From: Flavobacterium zhairuonense
Lineage (GTDB): Bacteria; Bacteroidota; Bacteroidia; Flavobacteriales; Flavobacteriaceae
DNA: 64,000 nucleotides
Assembly (NCBI RefSeq): GCF_004352915.1
Contig: NZ_SJSY01000076.1
Span: 124,001-188,000, forward strand
Direction of reading: 5' to 3'
Shown here: positions 52,761 to 61,599 of the stretch, piece after piece
Position numbering within the stretch: the stretch's first letter is position 1
Layout of the letters: the number at the start of each line of letters is the position of its first letter
Program-made: the position numbers and the translations under genes
Notes under the pieces: generated by a model
Databases searched by the model: none
What the model saw: only the letters and a program-made list of their open reading frames with translations
What the model was told of the DNA's origin: nothing

Positions 52761-53618
52761 CTACAAAACCATTTTCTCAATTGGGCAAACAAGAATTCCT
52801 TCTGCTCCAACTTCTTTTAATTGATCGATTACATCCCAAAAAGTATCTTTATCAATTACAGAGTGAACACTGCTCCAACCTTCTTGCGCTAATGGAAGAA
52901 CCGTTAAACTTCTCAAAACCGGAAGGATTTTTCCAACTGCTTCAATTTTATCGTTTGGAACGTTCATTAAGATATATTTTGAATTTCTAGCCCTTAAAAC
53001 TGCCTGGATTCTGAATTTTAAAGTGTCAATGTGTTTTTGTATTTCAGGAGAAACTTTTGGAGAAACTGCTAAAACCGCTTCACTTTTTAAGATTACTTCA
53101 ACTTCTTTTAAGTTGTTTTTGAAAAGTGTGCTACCGCTTGAAACGATATCTACAATTGCATCAGCAAGTCCTATATTTGGAGCAATTTCAACTGAACCAG
53201 AAATTTGGTGAATATCTACAGTTAACCCAAATTTACTGAAATATTCATTAACTGTATTTGGGTAAGAAGTTGCAATACGAAGATTTGCTAAATCTTGAAC
53301 TGAATTGTACTCGAAAGTTTTAGGAACTGCAACAGAAACTTTGCATTTTGAGAAACCTAGTTTTTGAACCACTTCAATTCCTTTTCCTTTTTCCACTAAA
53401 AGATTGTCGCCAACAATCGCTAAATCTACTACTCCATCAATTAAATATTGAGGAATATCTGAATTTCTAAGATACAAAACTTCAAGAGGAAAGTTTGAAG
53501 CTTCTGCTTTTAATTGGTCGATTCCGTTGTTGATTGAAATACCGCAATCTTTAAGGATCTGAATGCTGTCTTCGTTTAAACGACCTGATTTTTGAATTGC
53601 AATTTTTAAAGTACTCAT
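52761..53618 (-). CDS. hisG: ATP phosphoribosyltransferase (long form)
   Basis: A 285-residue long-form HisG, the first enzyme of the pathway, which joins ATP and PRPP and does not need HisZ. Catalytic half: KIAIQKSGRLNEDSIQIL, DLAIVGDNLLVEKGKGIEVV, and the PRPP motif IVDIVSSGSTLFKNNLKEV. C-terminal PII-like regulatory domain (about 205-285): YILMNVPNDKIEAVGKILP and SVIDKDTFWDVIDQLKEVG, expected to bind histidine for feedback control. It is the first structural gene after the leader/attenuator. Confidence 0.95.
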   Translation of the reverse strand: MSTLKIAIQKSGRLNEDSIQILKDCGISINNGIDQLKAEASNFPLEVLYLRNSDIPQYLIDGVVDLAIVGDNLLVEKGKGIEVVQKLGFSKCKVSVAVPKTFEYNSVQDLANLRIATSYPNTVNEYFSKFGLTVDIHQISGSVEIAPNIGLADAIVDIVSSGSTLFKNNLKEVEVILKSEAVLAVSPKVSPEIQKHIDTLKFRIQAVLRARNSKYILMNVPNDKIEAVGKILPVLRSLTVLPLAQEGWSSVHSVIDKDTFWDVIDQLKEVGAEGILVCPIEKMVL

Positions 53619-53666
53619 TTTTTTTAGTTGTTGTTTGATTAATAGTTTGAGTACAAAGAATTGGTA

Positions 53667-53701
53667 TAAAAAAACCCGTTTGATGTACTCAAACGGGTTT
53701 T
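53667..53701 (-). terminator. Attenuator terminator of the his operon
   Basis: On the minus strand AAAACCCGTTTGA and TCAAACGGGTTTT form a 13-bp GC-containing stem with a 5-base loop, followed by a run of T. It lies between the leader peptide and hisG. A further copy of the left-arm complement (GTACTCAAAC on the minus strand, 53646-53655) lies just beyond it. Confidence 0.9.
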
Positions 53702-53728
53702 AAAATATGATGATTTACATCCATACCA

Positions 53729-53788
53729 TTAACACATCGCTTGAGAGCAATAATGAAAATGATGATGATGTAATTGATTTGAAATCAT
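53729..53788 (-). CDS. his operon leader peptide (19 aa, His-rich)
   Basis: The frame encodes MISNQLHHHHFHYCSQAMC and a stop: five His codons among six residues. It is followed by the terminator at 53667-53701 and then hisG. Starvation for charged tRNA-His should stall the ribosome on this run and favour an antitermination structure. Translation is inferred from composition and position. Confidence 0.85.
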   Translation of the reverse strand: MISNQLHHHHFHYCSQAMC

Positions 53789-53823
53789 TGTTTGGTTTGT
53801 TTTATAATTCTTTGATTCGGTTG

Positions 53824-53855
53824 CAAATATACTAGTTAATTTCATAAAAAAGCAA
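53824..53855 (-). promoter_or_regulatory. Promoter of the his operon
   Basis: On the minus strand TTG, a 21-base spacer and TATATTTG, an exact -7 match, located 36 bases before the leader peptide start. Confidence 0.6.
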
Positions 53856-53944
53856 TTTTTAATATAACTTAACGATAGTTTATTGTTAAATAAAAATTGA
53901 AGCGCCATTTTTACTGCCGATTTTCAATTTACTATAACGTTTTC

Positions 53945-55330
53945 TTAATCTTCTTTAAAAGTCAAGATTACAGTTGTTCCTTCTTCTAGTTCGCTCTCTA
54001 TTTTTAGCTTGATATCCAGTAATTCAGTAGTTCTTTTCACAATAGACAAACCTAGCCCAGTTCCTTTAATTTCAGGGTGATCAGTCGAATTTGACCTGAA
54101 AAACGGATTCATGATAAATTCTAAATCCTCTTTCGCAATTCCGATTCCGTTATCTTTTATTTTGCATATTGTCTTGCCGTTTTGCTTTAGTAGCAAAACC
54201 AAAATGCTGCCTCCATTATTTGTATATTTAATTGCGTTTGAGATAATATTTCTTAAAATCGTAATCATCAAAAAAGTATCCGACTGAATATAACAATCGG
54301 TACTCGCATCAAATTTCACTTTAATGTTTTTCGCATTTATCTTTTCAGAATTCAATGTAAAAACATCTAAAATCAATGAATTCAAATAAACCGATTCTGT
54401 TTTAATATTTTGTTTTTGATTCTCAAAACGCGCCATTACAAGCAACTGATCTACAAGTGCATTCAAATGATCAACTTCATTTATACAATAATTTATTTTT
54501 TCTTCATATTCCTTATTATCACGAGGTTTACGAATCAAAACTTCAAGTGTTCCTTTAATTACTGTGAGAGGCGTTCTTAGCTCATGTGAAGCATCTGAAG
54601 TAAATTGTTTTTCGCGTTCAATAGCGTCTTCAATTCGGTTCAATAAATTATTTATTGTTTTTGAAAGTGTAAACAATTCGTCACGTGTTTTTGGCAACGG
54701 AATCCTCGTTTTTAAATTGTCTTTTGTAATTATTTTAGATGTATTTATAATTGCATTTATTGGTCTAATACTTCGTCCAGCAAAAAACCTCGCAATTAAA
54801 TAAAGTACTACCAAGATTATTGGAAAAGCAATTAACAAAGTATCCAAAAGGTTTTCCAATACTTTAGCCGAGTCAGAAAGTGACATTGCAATGATCAAAT
54901 AGCCTACTTTTTTAGACTTTATATGAAGCGGAATTTGAATTTGCCTGATTTTATTGCCCAATAATTTGGTGTCAAACAATTCATAATGATCTTTGCTTTC
55001 GTGGTAAACTAATTTTTCGTTTTTTAAATTTGGAGATTTTTCAATTATTTTCTTATTCAAATCCAAAAACTGGACAAAAACAGGATTCACATCAACAGAA
55101 TTGTGCTCTCGCTCCTCCCATTCTTCGGCATCCATAAAAATCACTTTCTTATTTTCGATTCTGACTTCTTTTAAATGATCGTTAATTTCAATCATCAAAT
55201 TTTCATCAATATGCTTATAAACAGTAAATTTTACAGTAAAATAAGTGGCTGAAAAAACCACCAATATCAACAAGCCCGTTGTTATGATATAGTTTAAAGC
55301 AATTCTGTGCTTAAAAGATAGTTGTTCCAT
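53945..55330 (-). CDS. Sensor histidine kinase
   Basis: A 461-residue membrane kinase. Two membrane helices (about 13-33 and 160-180) enclose a periplasmic sensor of about 125 residues; a HAMP domain (RSIRPINAIINTSKIITKDN) is followed by the HisKA site ASHELRTPLTVIKG (His near 250) and a HATPase domain with ISNAIKYTNNGG, KDNGIGIAKEDLE and GTGLGLSIVK. The start codon directly follows the stop of the regulator gene. The stimulus is unknown. Confidence 0.9.
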   Translation of the reverse strand: MEQLSFKHRIALNYIITTGLLILVVFSATYFTVKFTVYKHIDENLMIEINDHLKEVRIENKKVIFMDAEEWEEREHNSVDVNPVFVQFLDLNKKIIEKSPNLKNEKLVYHESKDHYELFDTKLLGNKIRQIQIPLHIKSKKVGYLIIAMSLSDSAKVLENLLDTLLIAFPIILVVLYLIARFFAGRSIRPINAIINTSKIITKDNLKTRIPLPKTRDELFTLSKTINNLLNRIEDAIEREKQFTSDASHELRTPLTVIKGTLEVLIRKPRDNKEYEEKINYCINEVDHLNALVDQLLVMARFENQKQNIKTESVYLNSLILDVFTLNSEKINAKNIKVKFDASTDCYIQSDTFLMITILRNIISNAIKYTNNGGSILVLLLKQNGKTICKIKDNGIGIAKEDLEFIMNPFFRSNSTDHPEIKGTGLGLSIVKRTTELLDIKLKIESELEEGTTVILTFKED

Positions 55331-55996
55331 TTACAAATCATTAGCTATATAACCAATTCCACGAATCGTTTTTATATAATCTTCTTCAATTTTTAAATTG
55401 AGTTTTTTCCTAATGGCGTTCATAAAAACATCAATCACGCCTGTATCGTACTCAAAATTAATTTCCCAAACATCTTTCAAGATTTGATTTCGGGTACAAA
55501 CTTTACCTTTATTCTGAATTAAATAGGTCAGCAATTCAAATTCTCTCTGCGTGAGCGCCACTTCTTCATCATCTTTAAGCACAATATGTTTCGACAAATC
55601 AATTTTTATGGTGCCAAGCATTAATTCCTGATCTCCTTTTTTATGCCTGAAATGAATTTTAATGCGCTCTACAAGCTCTTCAAAACTAAAAGGCTTCTTG
55701 ATATAATCATTTGCACCAGCTTTTAAACCTGCAATCGTTTCCTGCACAGTATCTTTTGCAGTCAAGAAAATGATTGGCGTATGCTGATCTTTGATTCTGA
55801 TCGCTTTACACAAATCCAAACCGTTAATTTTAGGCAACATCCAATCCAACAAGATTAGGTCAAATTGATGCTCTTGAACCAATTCAAATCCTTTTGAGCC
55901 GTCATTGGCTGTTGTCACCAAATAACCTTCTTCTTGTAGTCCTTGTTGCAGAAATTGCACAATTCCTAATTCATCTTCAACTATTAAAATATGCAT
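55331..55996 (-). CDS. OmpR/PhoB-family response regulator
   Basis: About 221 residues from the ATG at 55996 (MHILIVEDELGIVQFLQ); a longer frame to 56044 adds a non-homologous tail. The receiver has the phospho-acceptor Asp in FDLILLDWMLPK and the Lys in PFSFEELVERI. The winged-helix output is in ALTQREFELLTYLIQNKGKV and VDVFMNAIRKKL, with RGIGYIAN at the end. It is co-transcribed with the kinase, whose ATG abuts its stop codon. Confidence 0.92.
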   Translation of the reverse strand: MHILIVEDELGIVQFLQQGLQEEGYLVTTANDGSKGFELVQEHQFDLILLDWMLPKINGLDLCKAIRIKDQHTPIIFLTAKDTVQETIAGLKAGANDYIKKPFSFEELVERIKIHFRHKKGDQELMLGTIKIDLSKHIVLKDDEEVALTQREFELLTYLIQNKGKVCTRNQILKDVWEINFEYDTGVIDVFMNAIRKKLNLKIEEDYIKTIRGIGYIANDL

Positions 55997-56200
55997 GTAT
56001 TTACGATTTAGATTTAAAACTGAATCTCCCCTTAGGTTTGTCAAAGATAAAAATTTTCATACTTAGAAGTAGCCTTAATGCTCTATAATAAACCAATTTA
56101 ATCATCTTAAGACAACATTAAGTTAACGCTAAGCAAGGTAAAAGCATATCTTCATCTGCCATTCATTAATGCAAATTAATTTTGCATAAAATATAATACC

Positions 56201-58339
56201 ATGGTTTTCTATAAAAAGTTTTCACCTTTTTACAATCTCGCAATCTTCTATTTTTTAGTTAGTTTTTTATTGCGAATTGTTCTTTTCTTTCACCCAATAA
56301 CGCAGAGCTCGTTTACAATCCTTGAAAGTTTAAAGATTTTCAGTTTAGGATTAGTTTCTGATTTTTTTGTTTTTGTATTGGCAAGTGGATTCTTATGGCT
56401 TTATTTAATTTTCATTTCCAATGCAAAATACCACAAACCATACGGATACATTATCCTTTTGGGCTTTGTTGCTTTACTTCTATATATTGCCTCTGGAAAA
56501 AGCATATTGGATGAATACGGCGGTGCTTTGCCACGAATTGTTTTAATATTTGTTGGAATAAAAACGCTCCTTTTTTCTCTATTGCTTTTTCTTCCAAAAT
56601 GGAGAGACAAAATCAGATACTGGTTATTTGCTTTTGTTATTTTCCTTTACGTTCTATTGATTCTTCAAAATGGATTGAGCGAATATTTCTTTTGGAATGA
56701 ATTTGGAGTAAAATACAATTTCATTGCTGTCAATTATTTGATTTACACAAATGAGGTAATCGGGAATATCATGCAGTCTTATCCTGTTGTTCCTATTTTT
56801 TCTGTTCTTTTTATAATAACTGCCACAATTACTTATTTTATATTAAAAAAATCCAAAAACTATCTTGAAGAAATCCCTAATCTAAATGAAAAATTAAAAA
56901 TTTCGGGAATCTACTTAGGTCTGTTTTTTATCTCTTTATTTGCAGTTCCAACGATGTCAAAAACTGAAAACTCTAAAAATGTTTTTGTCAATGAATTGCA
57001 ATCAAACGGAATATATAAGTTTTACTTGGCTTTCCAAAACAACAAATTAGACTATTTCAAGTTTTACAAAACGTTGCCGAACGATCAGGCATTTGCTAAT
57101 TTAAAGGTAAATTTTCCGAATATCTCAGGCGACAATACAGCCAGAAAAATTTCTAGCGATTCTCTTGAAACTCACAAAAATGTTGTTTTAATCACAATTG
57201 AAAGTTACAGTGCCGATTTTATGAAAGCTTATGGAAATAAGCAAAACATTACTCCTTTCCTAGATAGTTTAGCGCAAAAAAGCTTGCAGTTTACCAATTT
57301 GTACGCTGCAGGAAACAGAACTGTTCGCGGTCTTGAAGCAGTGACTTTGTGCTTGCCTCCAACTGCTGGCGAAAGTGTTGTGAAGCGCGAAGACAACAAA
57401 AACAAGTTTTCAACTGGATCTGTTTTTAAAGCAAAAGGCTATAATGTAAAATTCATGTATGGAGGCGATGCTTTTTTTGACAACATGAGAGATTTTTATT
57501 CCGGGAATGGCTATCAAATTGTAGACAAATCAAGCTTTTCGCCAGAAGAAATTACATTTTCAAATGTTTGGGGAGTTTGTGATGAAGATATGTACAATAA
57601 AGCAATCAAAGTAATGAACGCCGAAGCAAAGGGAAACAAACCTTTTTTTAATCATATTATGACGGTGAGCAACCATAGACCGTTTACCTATCCAAACAAT
57701 AAAATTGATATTCCAGGTGATATTAAATCTCGTGAAGGCGGTGTAAAATATACTGATTTTGCACTTCGAAAATTCTTCGAAATGGCAAGCAAACAACCTT
57801 GGTTCAACAATACTGTTTTTGTTATTGTGGCCGACCATTGTGCTTCAAGTGCAGGAAAAACGCAACTTCCATTAGACAAATATAGAATTCCGGCCTTTAT
57901 TTACACTCCAAATAAAAAACCAGCGCAATACAATCAATTGATGTCGCAAATTGATTTAATGCCAACGCTTTTTGGAATGTTGCATTTTGATTATGAAAGC
58001 AAATTTTTCGGTCAAGACGTTTTTAAAACCGATTACAAACCGAGAGCTTTCATTGCGACTTATCAAGACTTGGGACTTATAAAAGACAATGTTTTGACTA
58101 TTTTGTCGCCAAAACAAGTAGTAAAACAATATGCCTTAAAAGTAAAACCAATGGCAGGAGTTGCACCGGATTTTCAAATTATGTACGAAGAAAGTCCATT
58201 GAAAACTGAAAGAACCGATTTGGTAAATGATGCCATTTCTTACTATCAATCAGCTTCTTATTTATTAAAAGAAAAGCAATATCAGTTCAATGATTTAAAA
58301 GCAAAACACGCCAAGTTGTATGCTGCCGACAAATTATAA
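56201..58339 (+). CDS. LTA-synthase-family sulfatase-fold phosphotransferase
   Basis: A 712-residue membrane protein with about five N-terminal helices (1-250) and a periplasmic alkaline-phosphatase/sulfatase-fold domain. ITIESYSADFMKAYGNKQN holds the first metal Glu, AAGNRTVRGLEA the catalytic Thr, and VIVADHCASSAG the metal Asp-His pair. The family moves polyol-phosphate or phosphoethanolamine groups to envelope glycans or lipids. In a Gram-negative bacterium phosphoethanolamine or glycerol-phosphate transfer is likely. The substrate is not provable here. It is divergent from the two-component genes. Confidence 0.85.
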   Translation: MVFYKKFSPFYNLAIFYFLVSFLLRIVLFFHPITQSSFTILESLKIFSLGLVSDFFVFVLASGFLWLYLIFISNAKYHKPYGYIILLGFVALLLYIASGKSILDEYGGALPRIVLIFVGIKTLLFSLLLFLPKWRDKIRYWLFAFVIFLYVLLILQNGLSEYFFWNEFGVKYNFIAVNYLIYTNEVIGNIMQSYPVVPIFSVLFIITATITYFILKKSKNYLEEIPNLNEKLKISGIYLGLFFISLFAVPTMSKTENSKNVFVNELQSNGIYKFYLAFQNNKLDYFKFYKTLPNDQAFANLKVNFPNISGDNTARKISSDSLETHKNVVLITIESYSADFMKAYGNKQNITPFLDSLAQKSLQFTNLYAAGNRTVRGLEAVTLCLPPTAGESVVKREDNKNKFSTGSVFKAKGYNVKFMYGGDAFFDNMRDFYSGNGYQIVDKSSFSPEEITFSNVWGVCDEDMYNKAIKVMNAEAKGNKPFFNHIMTVSNHRPFTYPNNKIDIPGDIKSREGGVKYTDFALRKFFEMASKQPWFNNTVFVIVADHCASSAGKTQLPLDKYRIPAFIYTPNKKPAQYNQLMSQIDLMPTLFGMLHFDYESKFFGQDVFKTDYKPRAFIATYQDLGLIKDNVLTILSPKQVVKQYALKVKPMAGVAPDFQIMYEESPLKTERTDLVNDAISYYQSASYLLKEKQYQFNDLKAKHAKLYAADKL

Positions 58340-58353
58340 CAGTCATAAAAACC

Positions 58354-58399
58354 AAAAAAGAAAGCCTCAAATTCATAAGAACTTGAGGCTTTCTTTTTT
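58354..58399. terminator. Bidirectional intrinsic terminator
   Basis: AAAAAAGAAAGCCTCAA and TTGAGGCTTTCTTTTTT form a 17-bp stem between convergent genes. Confidence 0.9.
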
Positions 58400-58418
58400 A
58401 CTTGAACTTGATCGAAAC

Positions 58419-59417
58419 TTAATCGTTTTGATTTTTCATTCCGAATAAATCACCTTTTTGGTATAGCTTTAAATCTTCCTGCAAAGCTGGATAATTTCTT
58501 TGAGTAATAGCTGGGGCATCTAAAGTACTTAAATCTGGTTTTCCTGCATTTACCCATGCTGTGTACCAAAAACTTGCTGTTGCAGCGATTGCTTTTCTCA
58601 TTTGAGACTCAACCATTCCATTCAGATCTTTATGCAATTTCTCAGCATATTCTTCAGAGAAAACAGCAGTATTGTATTTTGTTTTCAAAATTTTGCCTTC
58701 AGCATCTTTTTTAAACACACCATCTTCTGGAGTTGAAGTTCTCAATTTTTTATCGATATCCAACAACGGTCTAACTAAGCTGTGTGTATCATTAATCATA
58801 GCCCAAGTTGCTTTATGAACATCTTCATAATATTGTGCTTCAGGAACATTTAATTTATAGTTTTTTGCGAATAATTCTGGCAATCTGCTTTCCCAAAGTG
58901 AATGAATTCCTTTTTGATCGCTTAATTGTCCGTCATGATTCGCTGAAGTATGCAAAGGCATGTGCGCATCTCCGATATAATGACCTAAATCTGCTGCAAG
59001 AAACAAAATTTCAGCTCTGTTTTTATCTTTAAAAGCTTTAGTCAATTTTGCCATCATTTCTTCAATGTACCAAGGCAAAATTCCATTATCATTCAAAAAT
59101 TTAGCATCATATTTTTGTTTCGCTTCTTCTAATGTCTGTGGCAAACTCTCAACAGGTCCAAAATTTTCCATATCAAAATAATGTCTCCCATTTTCTTCTT
59201 TATAATTTAAAGCATATTTACGAATGTCTGGAACTGAAGCCTCTTGAGTAATAAAATCAATGTGATTGTAAAAGAATACCTGTACTTGTTTTGGCAAAGC
59301 CATTACAGCCGCTTTGTTGATTCTTTCATGGCCTACAATACCCCATGATAAAGTAAAAAAACCAATAATTAAAGCAAATAAGGCAATTAACCTTGGTCTC
59401 ATTCTGAAGTTTTTCAT
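58419..59417 (-). CDS. Secreted zinc-dependent phospholipase C / P1-nuclease-type enzyme
   Basis: A 332-residue exported protein with the trinuclear-zinc fold. A signal sequence of about 24 residues ends so that Trp25 could become the N-terminal residue, as required for zinc binding. Other candidate ligands are His30, Asp64, His79 and, in LGHYIGDAHMPLHTS, His146, Asp150 and His156, followed by His172 and Glu176 (IHSLWE). The Trp-His spacing (W1, H6) is as in P1/S1 nucleases, while the final Glu resembles bacterial phospholipase C, so the substrate (nucleic acid or phospholipid) is open. Confidence 0.8.
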   Translation of the reverse strand: MKNFRMRPRLIALFALIIGFFTLSWGIVGHERINKAAVMALPKQVQVFFYNHIDFITQEASVPDIRKYALNYKEENGRHYFDMENFGPVESLPQTLEEAKQKYDAKFLNDNGILPWYIEEMMAKLTKAFKDKNRAEILFLAADLGHYIGDAHMPLHTSANHDGQLSDQKGIHSLWESRLPELFAKNYKLNVPEAQYYEDVHKATWAMINDTHSLVRPLLDIDKKLRTSTPEDGVFKKDAEGKILKTKYNTAVFSEEYAEKLHKDLNGMVESQMRKAIAATASFWYTAWVNAGKPDLSTLDAPAITQRNYPALQEDLKLYQKGDLFGMKNQND

Positions 59418-59562
59418 TTGTTTTTGTTATTTGAGGGGGCAAATCTACACATAATTTAAAGATAATTCAAAGAATACTATTTAAGATTGTACTAATTTAA
59501 TTTTTTCTCCATTTTAAGCTTTATAAGTGCCATAAGCTTATTTCTGACTCAAATTTTATTTG

Positions 59563-59570
59563 TAAGTTTG
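59563..59570 (+). promoter_or_regulatory. -7 promoter box
   Basis: TAAGTTTG, an exact TAnnTTTG, 24 bases before the start at 59595. It overlaps the upstream TTG start of a longer frame, which argues for the later ATG. Confidence 0.45.
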
Positions 59571-59594
59571 ATTTTACAATTTAACAAAATTACT

Positions 59595-60545
59595 ATGCGC
59601 CTTACTGCTTTACATCTATTTCTTTTCTTGACTGTAATTTCATTCGCACAAGAAACTGATATCCACCTAAAAAATGTTAGCGATACCATTTTAAACACAA
59701 AAAGAACACTAAAAATTGCTGATCCATTTAACGCGGAAACGACAATGCTGCAATTATTTACAGGAAACATATACCATTACGCTGATAAAAATACCTTTAT
59801 AAGCTGGAAGTGCAAATCTTGCAAACCAGCCGCTTATATAGATGTGAATGGAACAGAAGGCGATCAATTATTTCCTTACACACAAGGCGTTGCAACAAGA
59901 CTTCTCGAAAATTTCGATTATGCAGATTCAAAAGGAAATCAGTTCAAGCTATTATTCTTTAATCATTCAGAAAATGATGAAGATGGTTTGCAAACAGGAC
60001 GATTTTTTGGAGGTCTTGTTGGTGTTGCTAAATTTGCCAAAAACGGAACTATTTGGGAAATGAAGTCATTTCAACCCGCAATTGCTGCATTCGGTTCATT
60101 TTCTCAAGCACCAAAACCCAAACTTGTTGAAATTGGAGAAAATCAATATGCCTTTACCATTTTACATACCAATGGAGGCGCAGGTGCGCCATACAATGGC
60201 TATTTATATCTAATTGCAGGATTTGACGGCAAATATCAACCTTTAATGGAGGTAGATTATTATACGCTTTCAAATAGTATTAGTTCGAACTGGTCAAGCT
60301 CTTATACTGTCATTACAGATAACAACAAGAAGTTTTTTAGGGATTTTATAATCAAAACAACTGGTTCCTATAAAAAAGCAAAAAATACAGAAGATGATTT
60401 TGAAGTTGATTTGCCGGCAGAACTCGCTACGACAGCCAAAACAAAAAAACAATTTGATTTTGCAATTGAAAGGCGTTTTGAATTTAAAGGGAAATTCTAC
60501 AAAATGATCGGCAAACCAGTGGTCAAAATTTTTAATGCAAAATGA
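59595..60545 (+). CDS. Exported protein of unknown function
   Basis: About 316 residues from the ATG at 59595, where a good signal peptide begins (MRLTALHLFLFLTVISFAQE). The mature part is beta-rich, with a Cys pair (WKCKSCKPAAY) that may form a disulfide, and segments such as EKFDYADSK. Not recognised; it is probably periplasmic or surface-exposed. Its stop precedes the convergent YeiH-type gene by one base. Confidence 0.6.
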   Translation: MRLTALHLFLFLTVISFAQETDIHLKNVSDTILNTKRTLKIADPFNAETTMLQLFTGNIYHYADKNTFISWKCKSCKPAAYIDVNGTEGDQLFPYTQGVATRLLENFDYADSKGNQFKLLFFNHSENDEDGLQTGRFFGGLVGVAKFAKNGTIWEMKSFQPAIAAFGSFSQAPKPKLVEIGENQYAFTILHTNGGAGAPYNGYLYLIAGFDGKYQPLMEVDYYTLSNSISSNWSSSYTVITDNNKKFFRDFIIKTTGSYKKAKNTEDDFEVDLPAELATTAKTKKQFDFAIERRFEFKGKFYKMIGKPVVKIFNAK

Positions 60546-60546
60546 T

Positions 60547-61524
60547 TTATGCCAAATAAATAACCGAAACTAAGCTCAAAACTGCAATAAAAACCCAAAG
60601 AAAAACACCTTGAAGCAAAGGCTTCACTCCTACTGCTTTTAAAGTTGTAAAGTTTAAAGTGGCACCAATCAAGAACAAAGTTATCGTCAATCCAATTTTT
60701 GCAACACTTACAATATGTGGCGCAAAATGAGAAATATTTGGAACGTAAGAATTCAACAACATCGCCAAAATAAACAGTCCGATGAAATAAGGAATCTTTA
60801 TTTTTGTCCCGACGCTTCGGGATTTATTCTTGAAAATCACTGCTGTAATAAGCGAAATCGGAATAATCCATAATGCTCTTGCTAATTTTACAGTTGTTGC
60901 TATTTGCAAAGCTTCGGCACCATATTTATTTGCAGCGCCAACAACAGAACTTGTATCATGAATTGCAATAGCGCACCATAACCCAAAATCTTGCTGTGAC
61001 AAATTCAACTGATGTCCAATAAATGGGAAAACAAACAATGCGATAGAATTCAAAATAAAAATAACGCCCAATGCAATCGAAGTCTGATTTTCATTTGATT
61101 TAATTACTGGCGAGATCGCCGCAATTGCGCTTCCTCCGCAAATTGCTGTGCCACATGAAATTAAGTGAGATGTTTTTTTCTCGGTTTTCAGCCATTTTCC
61201 CAAAAGAAAACCAAAAATTAAGGTGCTGAAAATAGAAAATACAGTTAATATAAAACCTTCTTTTCCAGCTGAAAAAGCGCTAGAGGCATTCATTCCGAAA
61301 CCTAATCCAACAACTGAAAATTGCAATAAAAACGTGATTGCTCTAGCATTAAATTCTGCAAATGGATTTCCGAATACATTTACAAGAACAACACCTAACA
61401 ACAAAGCAACTGGAGGAGAAATAATCGAAAATAAACACAATAAAACAATTACTGCAAAAAGTACTTGCTGTAATGATTCATTGATTTCAAATAATTGCGA
61501 TGCTGATTGTTGTTTCGTTTTCAA
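60547..61524 (-). CDS. YeiH-family putative sulfate/anion exporter
   Basis: A 325-residue protein with about ten membrane helices. Family features are VVGLGFGMNASSAF, LISCGTAICGGSAIAAISPV and WCAIAIHDTSSVVGAANKYG, typical of UPF0324/YeiH. The segment NKSRSVGTKIK between two helices is encoded by a REP-like hairpin (60807-60822), suggesting an insertion tolerated in a loop. It lies 75 bases downstream of a LysR-type regulator gene, as is common for yeiH. Confidence 0.83.
   Translation of the reverse strand: MKTKQQSASQLFEINESLQQVLFAVIVLLCLFSIISPPVALLLGVVLVNVFGNPFAEFNARAITFLLQFSVVGLGFGMNASSAFSAGKEGFILTVFSIFSTLIFGFLLGKWLKTEKKTSHLISCGTAICGGSAIAAISPVIKSNENQTSIALGVIFILNSIALFVFPFIGHQLNLSQQDFGLWCAIAIHDTSSVVGAANKYGAEALQIATTVKLARALWIIPISLITAVIFKNKSRSVGTKIKIPYFIGLFILAMLLNSYVPNISHFAPHIVSVAKIGLTITLFLIGATLNFTTLKAVGVKPLLQGVFLWVFIAVLSLVSVIYLA
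60807..60822. repeat. REP-like hairpin inside the YeiH-type gene
   Basis: TCCCGACGCTTCGGGA (arms TCCCGA / TCGGGA) is similar to the CCCGAAGCCTCGGG hairpin of the intergenic repeat at 13292-13305, but here it is read in frame. Confidence 0.6.
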
Positions 61525-61599
61525 AATGTGATAATTGATATTTTACTCTGCAAAGGTCAGTTCTTTTTAGGAGAATCACCAATCGCAAATAACAATCTC

